From an uncultured SAR116 cluster alpha proteobacterium (GTDB taxonomy: Bacteria > Pseudomonadota > Alphaproteobacteria > Puniceispirillales > GCA-002684695), in the NCBI GenBank assembly GCA_902612965.1, contig CACMFN010000008.1:1-64000 (forward strand): DNA of 64,000 bases, written 5' to 3'. Of the stretch, positions 1-6,772 are shown in pieces. Position numbers and translations under genes: made by a program. The notes beneath the pieces were generated by a model. The model did not search any database, was not told the origin of the DNA, and saw only the letters and a list, made by a program, of their open reading frames with translations. The stretch's first letter is position 1. Each line of letters opens with the position of its first letter.

Positions 1-41
1 AATTGTTTATTTTAATCAATAAATTAATAATAATTATTAAA

Positions 42-126
42 TGGTGGTGGGGGTAGGATTCGAACCTACGTACGCTACGCGGGCAGATTTACAGTCTGCT
101 GCCTTTAACCACTCGGCCACCCCACC
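42..126 (-). tRNA. tRNA-Tyr (anticodon GTA)
   Basis: Read on the minus strand, this folds as a class II tRNA. The acceptor stem GGTGGGG pairs with CCCCACC, followed by discriminator A and an encoded CCA (42-44). The anticodon stem GCAGA/TCTGC encloses loop CTGTAAA, with anticodon GTA at 90-92. A long variable arm and a GTAGG-TTCGAAT-CCTAC T-arm are present. The long variable arm with GTA identifies bacterial tRNA-Tyr. It lies divergent to rlmB. No clear U-tailed terminator is visible in the 41 bases left downstream in the window. Confidence 0.97.
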
Positions 127-150
127 TAATATATTATTGTTTCAAATAGC

Positions 151-180
151 CTGATATGAGATAAACCATGCATTTGTCAA
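151..180 (-). promoter_or_regulatory. Candidate sigma-70 promoter for tRNA-Tyr
   Basis: On the minus strand a perfect -35 TTGACA (175-180) is followed after 18 bases by TATCAG (151-156), a 4/6 match to the -10 consensus. The predicted start lies about 20 bases upstream of the mature tRNA 5' end at 126. This is pattern matching only. Confidence 0.5.
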
Positions 181-185
181 CAACA

Positions 186-216
186 TTGATAAATTTAACT
201 TAAATTAATTTATCAA
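186..216. repeat. 10-bp perfect inverted repeat upstream of rlmB
   Basis: Arms TTGATAAATT (186-195) and AATTTATCAA (207-216) are separated by 11 bases. They lie between the divergent tRNA-Tyr and rlmB, ending 18 bases before the rlmB ATG. It could be an operator or a leader hairpin, or an AT-rich coincidence. Confidence 0.4.
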
Positions 217-234
217 AACAAATAATATAAAAAA

Positions 235-1041
235 ATGAAAAATTATAAAAATAGAAATTATAATAATAATCAGTTAAGAAAAAAAAATACTAAAACTTTA
301 AAAAGCTTAATTAAAAATCCAGTAAATCAGAATTATTTGATTTGGGGGAAGCATGCTTTAGAAGCTGCAATTTCAAATAAAAATAGAAAAATAATTATAA
401 TCTACCATACTTCAGAAATGACAGATTGGGTGAATCAAAATCTCAAAAACAAAAAAAGACTAAATATTAAACTAATCGAAGTAGATAGAAAGTCTTTAGA
501 TGAAAATTCTATGTCAAGTCCTAACCAAGGTGTTTTAGCTGAAGTAGAACCAATTAATTGGATTAGTATTGAAGAATGCGTAAATCAGATGACAGGCAAT
601 GTGTGTTTAGTACTACTTGATCAACTAACTAACCCTCAAAACATAGGTTCAATATTAAGAACAGCTAACGCTTTTAATGTAGCCGGGGTAGTTGTTACTA
701 AAAACAATACACCTACAGAAAATGGACTTATGGCTAGAGCTGCTGCAGGTGCTATAGAGACGATGCCTTTGATTCGCATTACAAATTTATCTAGAACCAT
801 AGAATATTTAAAAAAACATGATTTTTTTGTAATTGGTTTAGAAAAAAATGGAATTGAGAATATTAAAAACTGTTCTGGAAATCTAAGGACTGCTCTTGTT
901 TTAGGATCAGAGAACCTTGGACTCAGAAGACTTACAAGAGAAAAAATATCTGTATCAGCAAAAATCCCGATTGCTGTTCAGACAGAATCCCTTAATGTAT
1001 CTATTGCAGCAGCAATTGCACTTTATGTAATTCAAAATTAA
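235..1041 (+). CDS. rlmB: TrmH-family 23S rRNA (guanosine-2'-O-)-methyltransferase RlmB
   Basis: This SPOUT methyltransferase is expected to 2'-O-methylate a guanosine in the 23S rRNA peptidyl-transferase region (G2251 in E. coli), using SAM, in the cytoplasm. The protein has 268 residues. A basic Asn/Lys-rich tail is followed by a substrate-binding domain (about 33-110) and then the knotted catalytic domain. The three SPOUT motifs are visible: NPQNIGSILRTANAF near residue 132 with the catalytic Asn and Arg, LVLGSENLGLRRL near 221, and SLNVSIAAAIALY near 252. No strong Shine-Dalgarno precedes the ATG. The gene stands alone, divergent from tRNA-Tyr. Other TrmH members (TrmL, RlmH-like) are less likely because of the N-terminal substrate-binding domain. 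Confidence 0.9.
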   Translation: MKNYKNRNYNNNQLRKKNTKTLKSLIKNPVNQNYLIWGKHALEAAISNKNRKIIIIYHTSEMTDWVNQNLKNKKRLNIKLIEVDRKSLDENSMSSPNQGVLAEVEPINWISIEECVNQMTGNVCLVLLDQLTNPQNIGSILRTANAFNVAGVVVTKNNTPTENGLMARAAAGAIETMPLIRITNLSRTIEYLKKHDFFVIGLEKNGIENIKNCSGNLRTALVLGSENLGLRRLTREKISVSAKIPIAVQTESLNVSIAAAIALYVIQN

Positions 1042-1107
1042 ATTAATTGCATCAATGCTTTTGTATGCTAATTAAATAAAAAAAACTTAATAGGGGAAGA
1101 AAAACTA

Positions 1108-2130
1108 ATGAAACTTTCATATAAATTATTTGGTGCTTTTTTAGCATCAGTTTTAATAAGTTTGTCATCAACTGCTTTCGCTTTTACTGCTTGCCAAGTA
1201 ACTGATATTGGCGGTGTTGACGATAAAGGATTTAATGCAACTTCTTGGAAAGGTGTTCAAGATGCAGTTGCGAAACATGGTATTGGTTCTAAACTACTTG
1301 AATCTAATGCTGAAACTGACTACGTGCCTAATTTAAATTCATTTGTTTCTGAGGGATGCGATATTATTGTTTCTGTCGGTTTTTTGATGGGAGAAGCAAC
1401 AGCAAATGCTGCCAAAGAAAACCCTGAAAGCAAATTTGCAATAGTTGACTTTGCTTATGATCCAACAATTCCAAATGTAATGGGCTTGATTTATAATACT
1501 GATGAAGCTGCGTTTCTTGCTGGCTATCTTGCAGCAGGAGTATCAAAAACTGGAATAGTAGGAACATTTGGTGGCATCAATATTCCACCAGTTACAATTT
1601 TTATGGATGGATTTGTTGCTGGTGTTAACCATTACAATAAAACTAAAGGTACTAACGTATCCGTCCTTGGATGGGATCCTGAAAGCAAAGAAGGGTTATT
1701 TACTAATAATTTTTCATCATTAGATGATGGAAGAGCTTTTGCTCAAAATCTTTATGATGAGGGTGCAGATATTGTAATGCCTGTTGCTGGACCAGTTGGC
1801 TTAGGATCTGCTGCACTAGCTTCAGAATTAGGAACTGATAGCCTAAAAATTATTGGTGTTGATGTTGATCAATACGTTTTAGACACAAAAAATCAATCAG
1901 TTTATTTAACAACTGTTGAAAAAGGAATGGATGCAACTGTTCTTGGCGCAATTGAGTCTGCTAAAAATGGGTCTTTTAAGGGAGGAGTTTACGTTGGAAC
2001 ATTGGCTAATAACGGTGTAAGAATTGCTCCATACCATGATTTATCTTCATCTGTTTCTAATGGATTAAACAATGAAATAAAAAAACTTAGATCATCAATC
2101 ATTAATGGATTTCTTTCTGTAAAGAATTAA
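1108..2130 (+). CDS. BMP-family nucleoside ABC transporter substrate-binding protein
   Basis: This is the periplasmic binding component of a BMP/PnrA/Med-family ABC importer; characterised members bind purine and other nucleosides. The 340-residue protein starts with a signal peptide (about 1-25: basic start, long hydrophobic stretch, cleavage near AFA). The family opening follows, with TDIGGVDDKGFNATSW, and later SVGFLMGEA and IIGVDVDQ. There is no lipobox Cys at the cleavage site, so it is soluble rather than a lipoprotein. AGGGGA (1092-1097) lies 10 bases before the ATG. It is first in the operon with the ATPase and two permeases, separated from them by a hairpin. Substrate is inferred from family and from cdd downstream. 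Confidence 0.9.
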   Translation: MKLSYKLFGAFLASVLISLSSTAFAFTACQVTDIGGVDDKGFNATSWKGVQDAVAKHGIGSKLLESNAETDYVPNLNSFVSEGCDIIVSVGFLMGEATANAAKENPESKFAIVDFAYDPTIPNVMGLIYNTDEAAFLAGYLAAGVSKTGIVGTFGGINIPPVTIFMDGFVAGVNHYNKTKGTNVSVLGWDPESKEGLFTNNFSSLDDGRAFAQNLYDEGADIVMPVAGPVGLGSAALASELGTDSLKIIGVDVDQYVLDTKNQSVYLTTVEKGMDATVLGAIESAKNGSFKGGVYVGTLANNGVRIAPYHDLSSSVSNGLNNEIKKLRSSIINGFLSVKN

Positions 2131-2136
2131 ATCAAA

Positions 2137-2171
2137 AAGTGATCTGGGATATAAATTATCTCAGATCACTT
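2137..2171 (+). terminator. Hairpin between the binding-protein and ATPase genes
   Basis: AAGTGATCTG pairs with CAGATCACTT around an imperfect inner stem, starting 6 bases after the stop codon. The tail (TTAATT) is only weakly U-rich. The most likely role is partial termination or 3'-end protection, so that the binding protein is made in excess over the membrane subunits, a common arrangement in ABC importer operons. Confidence 0.6.
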
Positions 2172-2211
2172 TAATTCTCCAAATTTTTATTCTAATGTAG
2201 TTCAAACCAAA

Positions 2212-3714
2212 ATGGTAAACATAGAATTAAAAAATATCAGTAAATCCTTTGGTTCAGTTCAGGCAAATCAGGACATAAATATTAAAGTTAATAGTGGCGA
2301 GATACTTGGATTGCTTGGCGAAAATGGCGCAGGTAAAAGCACATTAATGAATATACTGTGTGGACTTTATAGGCCAGATGAAGGAAAAATAATAATTAAC
2401 CAAAAGGAAACTCATTTTGATAATCCTGGGGATGCTATAAAATCTGGTGTTGGAATGGTTCACCAACATTTTATGCTGGTACCAATATTTACAGTCACAG
2501 AAAATGTTATTCTTGGTAATGAAAAAACTGGAAATCTAAATTATTTAAAGATTAAAGATTCAGAAAAAAAAGTTTCAGAAATCAGTGAAAAATACTCACT
2601 TCTTGTAAATCCTAAAGAAATCACTGAAAGACTTTCAGTTGGTGCACAGCAAAGAGTTGAAATAATAAAAGTATTATTCAGATCTGCCGAATTAATAATT
2701 TTTGATGAGCCAACAGCCGTTTTGACTCCACAAGAGGTAAAAGAATTATTCAAGATTATGAATGCTCTCAAAAAGAGTGGGAAGGCAATTATATTTATTA
2801 CCCATAAGCTACACGAAGTAAGAGAAGTTTGTGATAAGATTAGTATTCTTAGAGCTGGAATGATAGTTGGTGAGGTAGATCCAAAAAAAGTATCTAATAA
2901 AGAGCTTGCAAATTTAATGGTTGGTCGCCCAGTAAATCTCAGTTTAGAGAGAAAGAAAAACAAAACTGGTAAAACAATTCTTGAAGTTGATAATCTTTCT
3001 GTTCTTAACGAAAATAGGGAGATAGCTTTAAACCAAATATCATTTAATGTCAAAGAAGGTGAAATTGTTGGAATAGCTGGTGTTCAAGGAAATGGACAAA
3101 CTGAATTAGTTGAGTCAATTACAGGGTTAAGAAATTTTGTTGCAGGAAATGTCTCATACTTTGAAAAAAAAATGGAATACATTACTCCTAGAGAAATACA
3201 TAAGTTAGGAATAAGGCATATTCCTGAAGATAGACAAAAGTCTGGTGTAATAGCTAACTTCACTGTAAGTGAAAATAAAATATTAAATGATTATTACCAA
3301 AAGCCATTTTCAAGTAATTATATTATGAGTTGGGGAGATGTAGAAAGAGTTTCAGAGACAGTTGTAAAAAACTTTGACATTAGAACTCCTTCTATTACAA
3401 CACTTACACAAAACCTTTCCGGGGGCAATCAACAAAAGCTTGTAGTAGGAAGAGAGTTATCAAATAAAGTAGATTTTTTAATTGCCTCCCAACCTACTAG
3501 GGGTATAGATGTCGGTTCAATTGAATATATTCACAAACAATTAATAGAAACAAGAAATAATGGAAAAGGCATTCTTTTGATCTCAACAGAACTTGATGAA
3601 ATACTGACACTGTCAGATCGAATATTGGTATTATTTGAAGGTAAAATTATTAAAGAATTTTCATCAAATGCATCTACCGAAGAGATTGGATTAGCTATGG
3701 CAGGACAATCTTAA
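2212..3714 (+). CDS. Nucleoside ABC importer, double ATP-binding protein
   Basis: This is the cytoplasmic energising subunit of the BMP-type importer. The 500 residues contain two ABC domains (about 1-235 and 250-500), as in NupA/YufO and sugar-type ATPases. Domain 1 has Walker A GENGAGKST near residue 36, signature LSVGAQQRV and Walker B IIFDEPTA. Domain 2 has a degenerate Walker A (GVQGNGQTEL), a good signature LSGGNQQKL, and Gln in place of the catalytic Glu after Walker B (IASQPTRGID). This one-active-site asymmetry is usual for the family. The gene directly abuts the first permease, which starts at the next base after its stop codon. Confidence 0.93.
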   Translation: MVNIELKNISKSFGSVQANQDINIKVNSGEILGLLGENGAGKSTLMNILCGLYRPDEGKIIINQKETHFDNPGDAIKSGVGMVHQHFMLVPIFTVTENVILGNEKTGNLNYLKIKDSEKKVSEISEKYSLLVNPKEITERLSVGAQQRVEIIKVLFRSAELIIFDEPTAVLTPQEVKELFKIMNALKKSGKAIIFITHKLHEVREVCDKISILRAGMIVGEVDPKKVSNKELANLMVGRPVNLSLERKKNKTGKTILEVDNLSVLNENREIALNQISFNVKEGEIVGIAGVQGNGQTELVESITGLRNFVAGNVSYFEKKMEYITPREIHKLGIRHIPEDRQKSGVIANFTVSENKILNDYYQKPFSSNYIMSWGDVERVSETVVKNFDIRTPSITTLTQNLSGGNQQKLVVGRELSNKVDFLIASQPTRGIDVGSIEYIHKQLIETRNNGKGILLISTELDEILTLSDRILVLFEGKIIKEFSSNASTEEIGLAMAGQS

Positions 3715-4818
3715 ATGCGAGATTATCTAAAGAAAAAAATAATATCAGAGAATTTTGATTTTGAAGAAATTCTTCTTATACCAATTTTGGCTACACTTTT
3801 AGCTTTAATTATTGGTTGTTTATTCCTTCTTGCTACAGGAGAAACTTTTGAGAATATTTTAGTAGCTTTCACCAATCTTTTTATAGGGTCATTTGGTTCA
3901 TTAAATGCTATTTCAGAAACTTGTACTGCAGCAACGCCACTAATTTTTGCCGCTTTAGGTATTGCATTAGCATTTAGAGCAGGACTATTCAACATTGGAG
4001 CCGAAGGACAAATTATTATTGGTGGAATGGCAGCTGTAATAATAGGTTTTTCTATTGATTTTTTACCAATTTGGTTGCATTTGCCACTTGCACTTTTATT
4101 TGGAGCAATTTTTGGTGCATTGTATGCAGCAATAGCTGGATGGCTGAAAGCAACAACAGGTGCTCATGAGGTAATTTCAACAATTATGCTTAATCTAATT
4201 GCTCTTAGACTTTTGGACTATTTTTTGAGATTGCCAGTGATCCAAAAAGAGGGAAGAAATGACCCAATATCTAAATCAGTACTTGAAACTGCACAACTAC
4301 CCCAAATTTTATCTTTTATTGAACCACAATTGAGACTTCATAGCGGTTTTATTCTTATGCTAGTTGCAGTAGTTTTGGTTTATTGGCTATTATTCCATAC
4401 AACAATTGGTTTTGAATTCAGATCGACGGGGTCAAACCCTAATGCTGCACAGTACGCAGGCATTAAAGCATCACTTACCATCATCTTAGTGATGGGAATT
4501 GCTGGAGCATTGGCAGGTCTTGCTGGCTCAAATCAAATTATGGGTGTTTTAGGAAGAGCCACTCCTGGGTTTTCTGCTAGTATTGGATTTGATGCAATTG
4601 CAGTTGCGTTGTTAGGTAGATCACATCCAATTGGAGTTCTTTTCGCAGGATTGTTATTTGGAGCTCTAATAGCTGGTGGAAGATTAATGCAAGTAAAAGC
4701 TGGTGTCAGTATTGATCTAATTACTATAATACAAGCTTTGATTATTGTTTTTATAGCTGCTCCATTATTAGTTAGAAATGCCGTTCCATGGGCATTCAAA
4801 ACAAAAGATAAAAGTTAA
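3715..4818 (+). CDS. Nucleoside ABC importer permease 1
   Basis: Inner-membrane permease of the BPD_transp_2 family (NupP/YufP-like), with 367 residues and about 8-10 hydrophobic segments. The family-typical region FRAGLFNIGAEGQIIIGG lies near residue 87 and AHEVISTIMLN near 152. It begins immediately after the ATPase stop codon, which implies translational coupling. Together with the next gene it should form the heterodimeric nucleoside channel. Confidence 0.9.
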   Translation: MRDYLKKKIISENFDFEEILLIPILATLLALIIGCLFLLATGETFENILVAFTNLFIGSFGSLNAISETCTAATPLIFAALGIALAFRAGLFNIGAEGQIIIGGMAAVIIGFSIDFLPIWLHLPLALLFGAIFGALYAAIAGWLKATTGAHEVISTIMLNLIALRLLDYFLRLPVIQKEGRNDPISKSVLETAQLPQILSFIEPQLRLHSGFILMLVAVVLVYWLLFHTTIGFEFRSTGSNPNAAQYAGIKASLTIILVMGIAGALAGLAGSNQIMGVLGRATPGFSASIGFDAIAVALLGRSHPIGVLFAGLLFGALIAGGRLMQVKAGVSIDLITIIQALIIVFIAAPLLVRNAVPWAFKTKDKS

Positions 4819-4819
4819 G

Positions 4820-6067
4820 ATGAATAATTTTAAACAAAATAAATATGGCAACGAAAAACAAGCTCTTTTGACGGGTTATTTATTAGTTGTTTTTGGAATT
4901 TTTATCTCATTTTTCTTTGGGTTTGGTATCGATGGTGACGCAGTTTTTAAACTTTCTAGGCCCCGCGATACATTTGTTTTACCTAACCTTGTGGTTCCAG
5001 CCAGTGAATATAATATTTTAGTTTCATTTGTACTTATTTTCTTAGGTGCAAGAATAATTCTCCGGCGAATGACTTCATATTCTAGTCTTTATCTTGGAGC
5101 TGGCTTATTTTTACTAGTAACCTGTTTTTTAGTTTGGGCTACAGCAGGAAAATCATTTTCTTTAACTGGAATGATGCAAGCTACCGTAATAAGAGCAACT
5201 CCAATAGCTTTAGCAGCATTAGCCGGTATTCTTTCAGAGAGAGTTGCGATTATAAATATTGGTATTGAAGGCATGCTTTTAGTCGGTGCTTTTTCCGGAG
5301 CAGTTTTTGGATCACTTTTTGGGGGAATTATAGGTTTAATATTTGCTATTATAGTAGGAGGTTTATTTGGATTGTTGCATGCACTACTTGTAATAAAATA
5401 CCGTGTAGACCAGATTATTTCTGGAGTTGCAATTAATATTCTAGCCTTAGGACTTACTAGCTTTTTAACCTCATCTTTTTTGAAAACAAATCCGGAACTT
5501 AATGATGCTCCAATTTTTAGACCTATAAAAATCCCTTTTTTAAGTGATATTCCAGTATTAGGTCCAACTTTGTTTCAACAAAACTTTTTTGTATATGGTG
5601 CAATAATTTTAGTTCTTACTACTACATATTATATTTTCAAAACGGGTGTCGGTTTAAGGCTTCGTGCTGTGGGAGAGCATCCAAAAGCTGCTGACACACT
5701 TGGAGTAAATGTTTTAAGTGTTAGATACATAAATGTATCTCTAGCTGGAATGGTAGCAGGTTTTGGTGGTGCTTGGTTTACGTTAGGTAGTGTTGGACGT
5801 TTTGATGAAGCAATGACTGGAGGAAGAGGCTTTATTGGCTTGGCAGCTATGATTTTTGGAAGATGGCATCCAGTAGGAGCACTTATGGCTGCTTTAATAT
5901 TTGGCTTTGCAGACTCTTTACAACAGAAACTTGCCATTTTAAGAACACCCATACCTTCAGAATTCTTAGCAATGGCTCCATACATTGCAACAATTGTATT
6001 TGTGGCAGGTTTAATTGGAACTGCCAGAGCGCCGCATGCTATTGGCAAGCCTTATATTAAAGAATAA
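4820..6067 (+). CDS. Nucleoside ABC importer permease 2
   Basis: Second inner-membrane permease (NupQ/YufQ-like). I place the start at ATG 4820, one base after the upstream stop codon, giving 415 residues; an in-frame ATG 14 codons earlier overlaps the preceding gene and would add an unlikely basic leader. The family region ERVAIINIGIEGMLLVGA corresponds to FRAGLFNIGAEG in permease 1, showing the paralogy. About ten membrane segments are visible. The gene ends four bases before the cytidine deaminase start. Confidence 0.9.
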   Translation: MNNFKQNKYGNEKQALLTGYLLVVFGIFISFFFGFGIDGDAVFKLSRPRDTFVLPNLVVPASEYNILVSFVLIFLGARIILRRMTSYSSLYLGAGLFLLVTCFLVWATAGKSFSLTGMMQATVIRATPIALAALAGILSERVAIINIGIEGMLLVGAFSGAVFGSLFGGIIGLIFAIIVGGLFGLLHALLVIKYRVDQIISGVAINILALGLTSFLTSSFLKTNPELNDAPIFRPIKIPFLSDIPVLGPTLFQQNFFVYGAIILVLTTTYYIFKTGVGLRLRAVGEHPKAADTLGVNVLSVRYINVSLAGMVAGFGGAWFTLGSVGRFDEAMTGGRGFIGLAAMIFGRWHPVGALMAALIFGFADSLQQKLAILRTPIPSEFLAMAPYIATIVFVAGLIGTARAPHAIGKPYIKE

Positions 6068-6071
6068 TTTA

Positions 6072-6482
6072 ATGTCAGTAAGCAATTTAATTAAAAATAA
6101 ACTTTACGAAAGAGCAAAAACTGTAATGGAAAAGGCTTACGCTCCTTATTCGAAATTTAAAGTTGGCGCAGCAATATTTGATGAAAATGGAAATTATCAT
6201 GTTGGATGTAATATTGAAAATGCTGCATACCCAATTGGTAATTGTGCAGAAGCATCAGCTATTTCAGCAATGATAGCATCAAATGGAAATAAAATAATTG
6301 CTATTTCAGTTACAGGCTATGGAAATCTTTTGTGTACACCATGTGGAGGTTGTAGGCAAAGAATAAGAGAATTTGCATCTTTGAATGTCCCAATAATTGT
6401 AGGCAATGAAAAAGAGATTAAAAAAACATTTACTTTGGAGGAATTATTACCTTATTCTTTTGGACCAGAAAATCTTGTTTAA
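6072..6482 (+). CDS. cdd: Cytidine deaminase
   Basis: Zinc enzyme converting cytidine and deoxycytidine to uridine and deoxyuridine in pyrimidine salvage. The 136-residue product (start ATG 6072) has the usual length of the small tetrameric class. The zinc and catalytic motifs are present: CAEASAISAM (zinc Cys, catalytic Glu) and PCGGCRQRI (two zinc Cys). The N-terminal YAPYSKFKVGAA is also typical. An in-frame ATG at 6015 would overlap the permease by more than 50 bases and adds non-family residues, so I reject it. Its place as last gene of the importer operon links transport directly to nucleoside catabolism. Confidence 0.95.
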   Translation: MSVSNLIKNKLYERAKTVMEKAYAPYSKFKVGAAIFDENGNYHVGCNIENAAYPIGNCAEASAISAMIASNGNKIIAISVTGYGNLLCTPCGGCRQRIREFASLNVPIIVGNEKEIKKTFTLEELLPYSFGPENLV

Positions 6483-6514
6483 TAATTATTTTATTTATAA
6501 TTTTAATCTGAGAC

Positions 6515-6543
6515 TTGCACTTCAATATTTATAAGTTTATAAG
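6515..6543 (+). promoter_or_regulatory. Candidate sigma-70 promoter for tRNA-Thr
   Basis: TTGCAC (6515-6520) and TATAAG (6538-6543) are separated by exactly 17 bases. The predicted start is near 6550, a few bases before the tRNA at 6558. This is pattern matching only, but spacing and position are both good. Confidence 0.6.
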
Positions 6544-6557
6544 ACAATTACATTATT

Positions 6558-6633
<76 letters not shown>

Positions 6634-6649
6634 CTCAAATTAATATTTC

Positions 6650-6739
6650 TTACCAAATAAATTTAAAAAATATAAGTGAAATTAAACTTAACATTATAAA
6701 TATAGTTACAATTATTAGCCAATATGTTTTTTCGCTCAT
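6650..6739 (-). CDS. Possible 29-residue single-membrane-segment microprotein
   Basis: An ATG-initiated frame on the minus strand encodes a short polar start (MSEKTYW) followed by about 18 almost purely hydrophobic residues and a short KFIW end. This is the layout of a small single-pass membrane protein. It begins 33 bases after the ppc stop codon, in the only room between ppc and tRNA-Thr. There is no clear Shine-Dalgarno, and AT-rich DNA gives hydrophobic frames by chance (TTT, ATA, TTA codons), so the call is weak. No function can be assigned. Confidence 0.25.
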   Translation of the reverse strand: MSEKTYWLIIVTIFIMLSLISLIFFKFIW

Positions 6740-6772
6740 CAGAAATATTTTTAATATTTATATCTTTTAAAA

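Noticed and set aside
1042..1107. Riboswitch upstream of the nucleoside importer
   Set aside because: Only 66 bases are available, with just an imperfect AT-rich stem; no purine-riboswitch core is visible.
5629..6048. Minus-strand 139-codon frame inside permease 2
   Set aside because: Antisense to conserved membrane segments; no start signals or family features.
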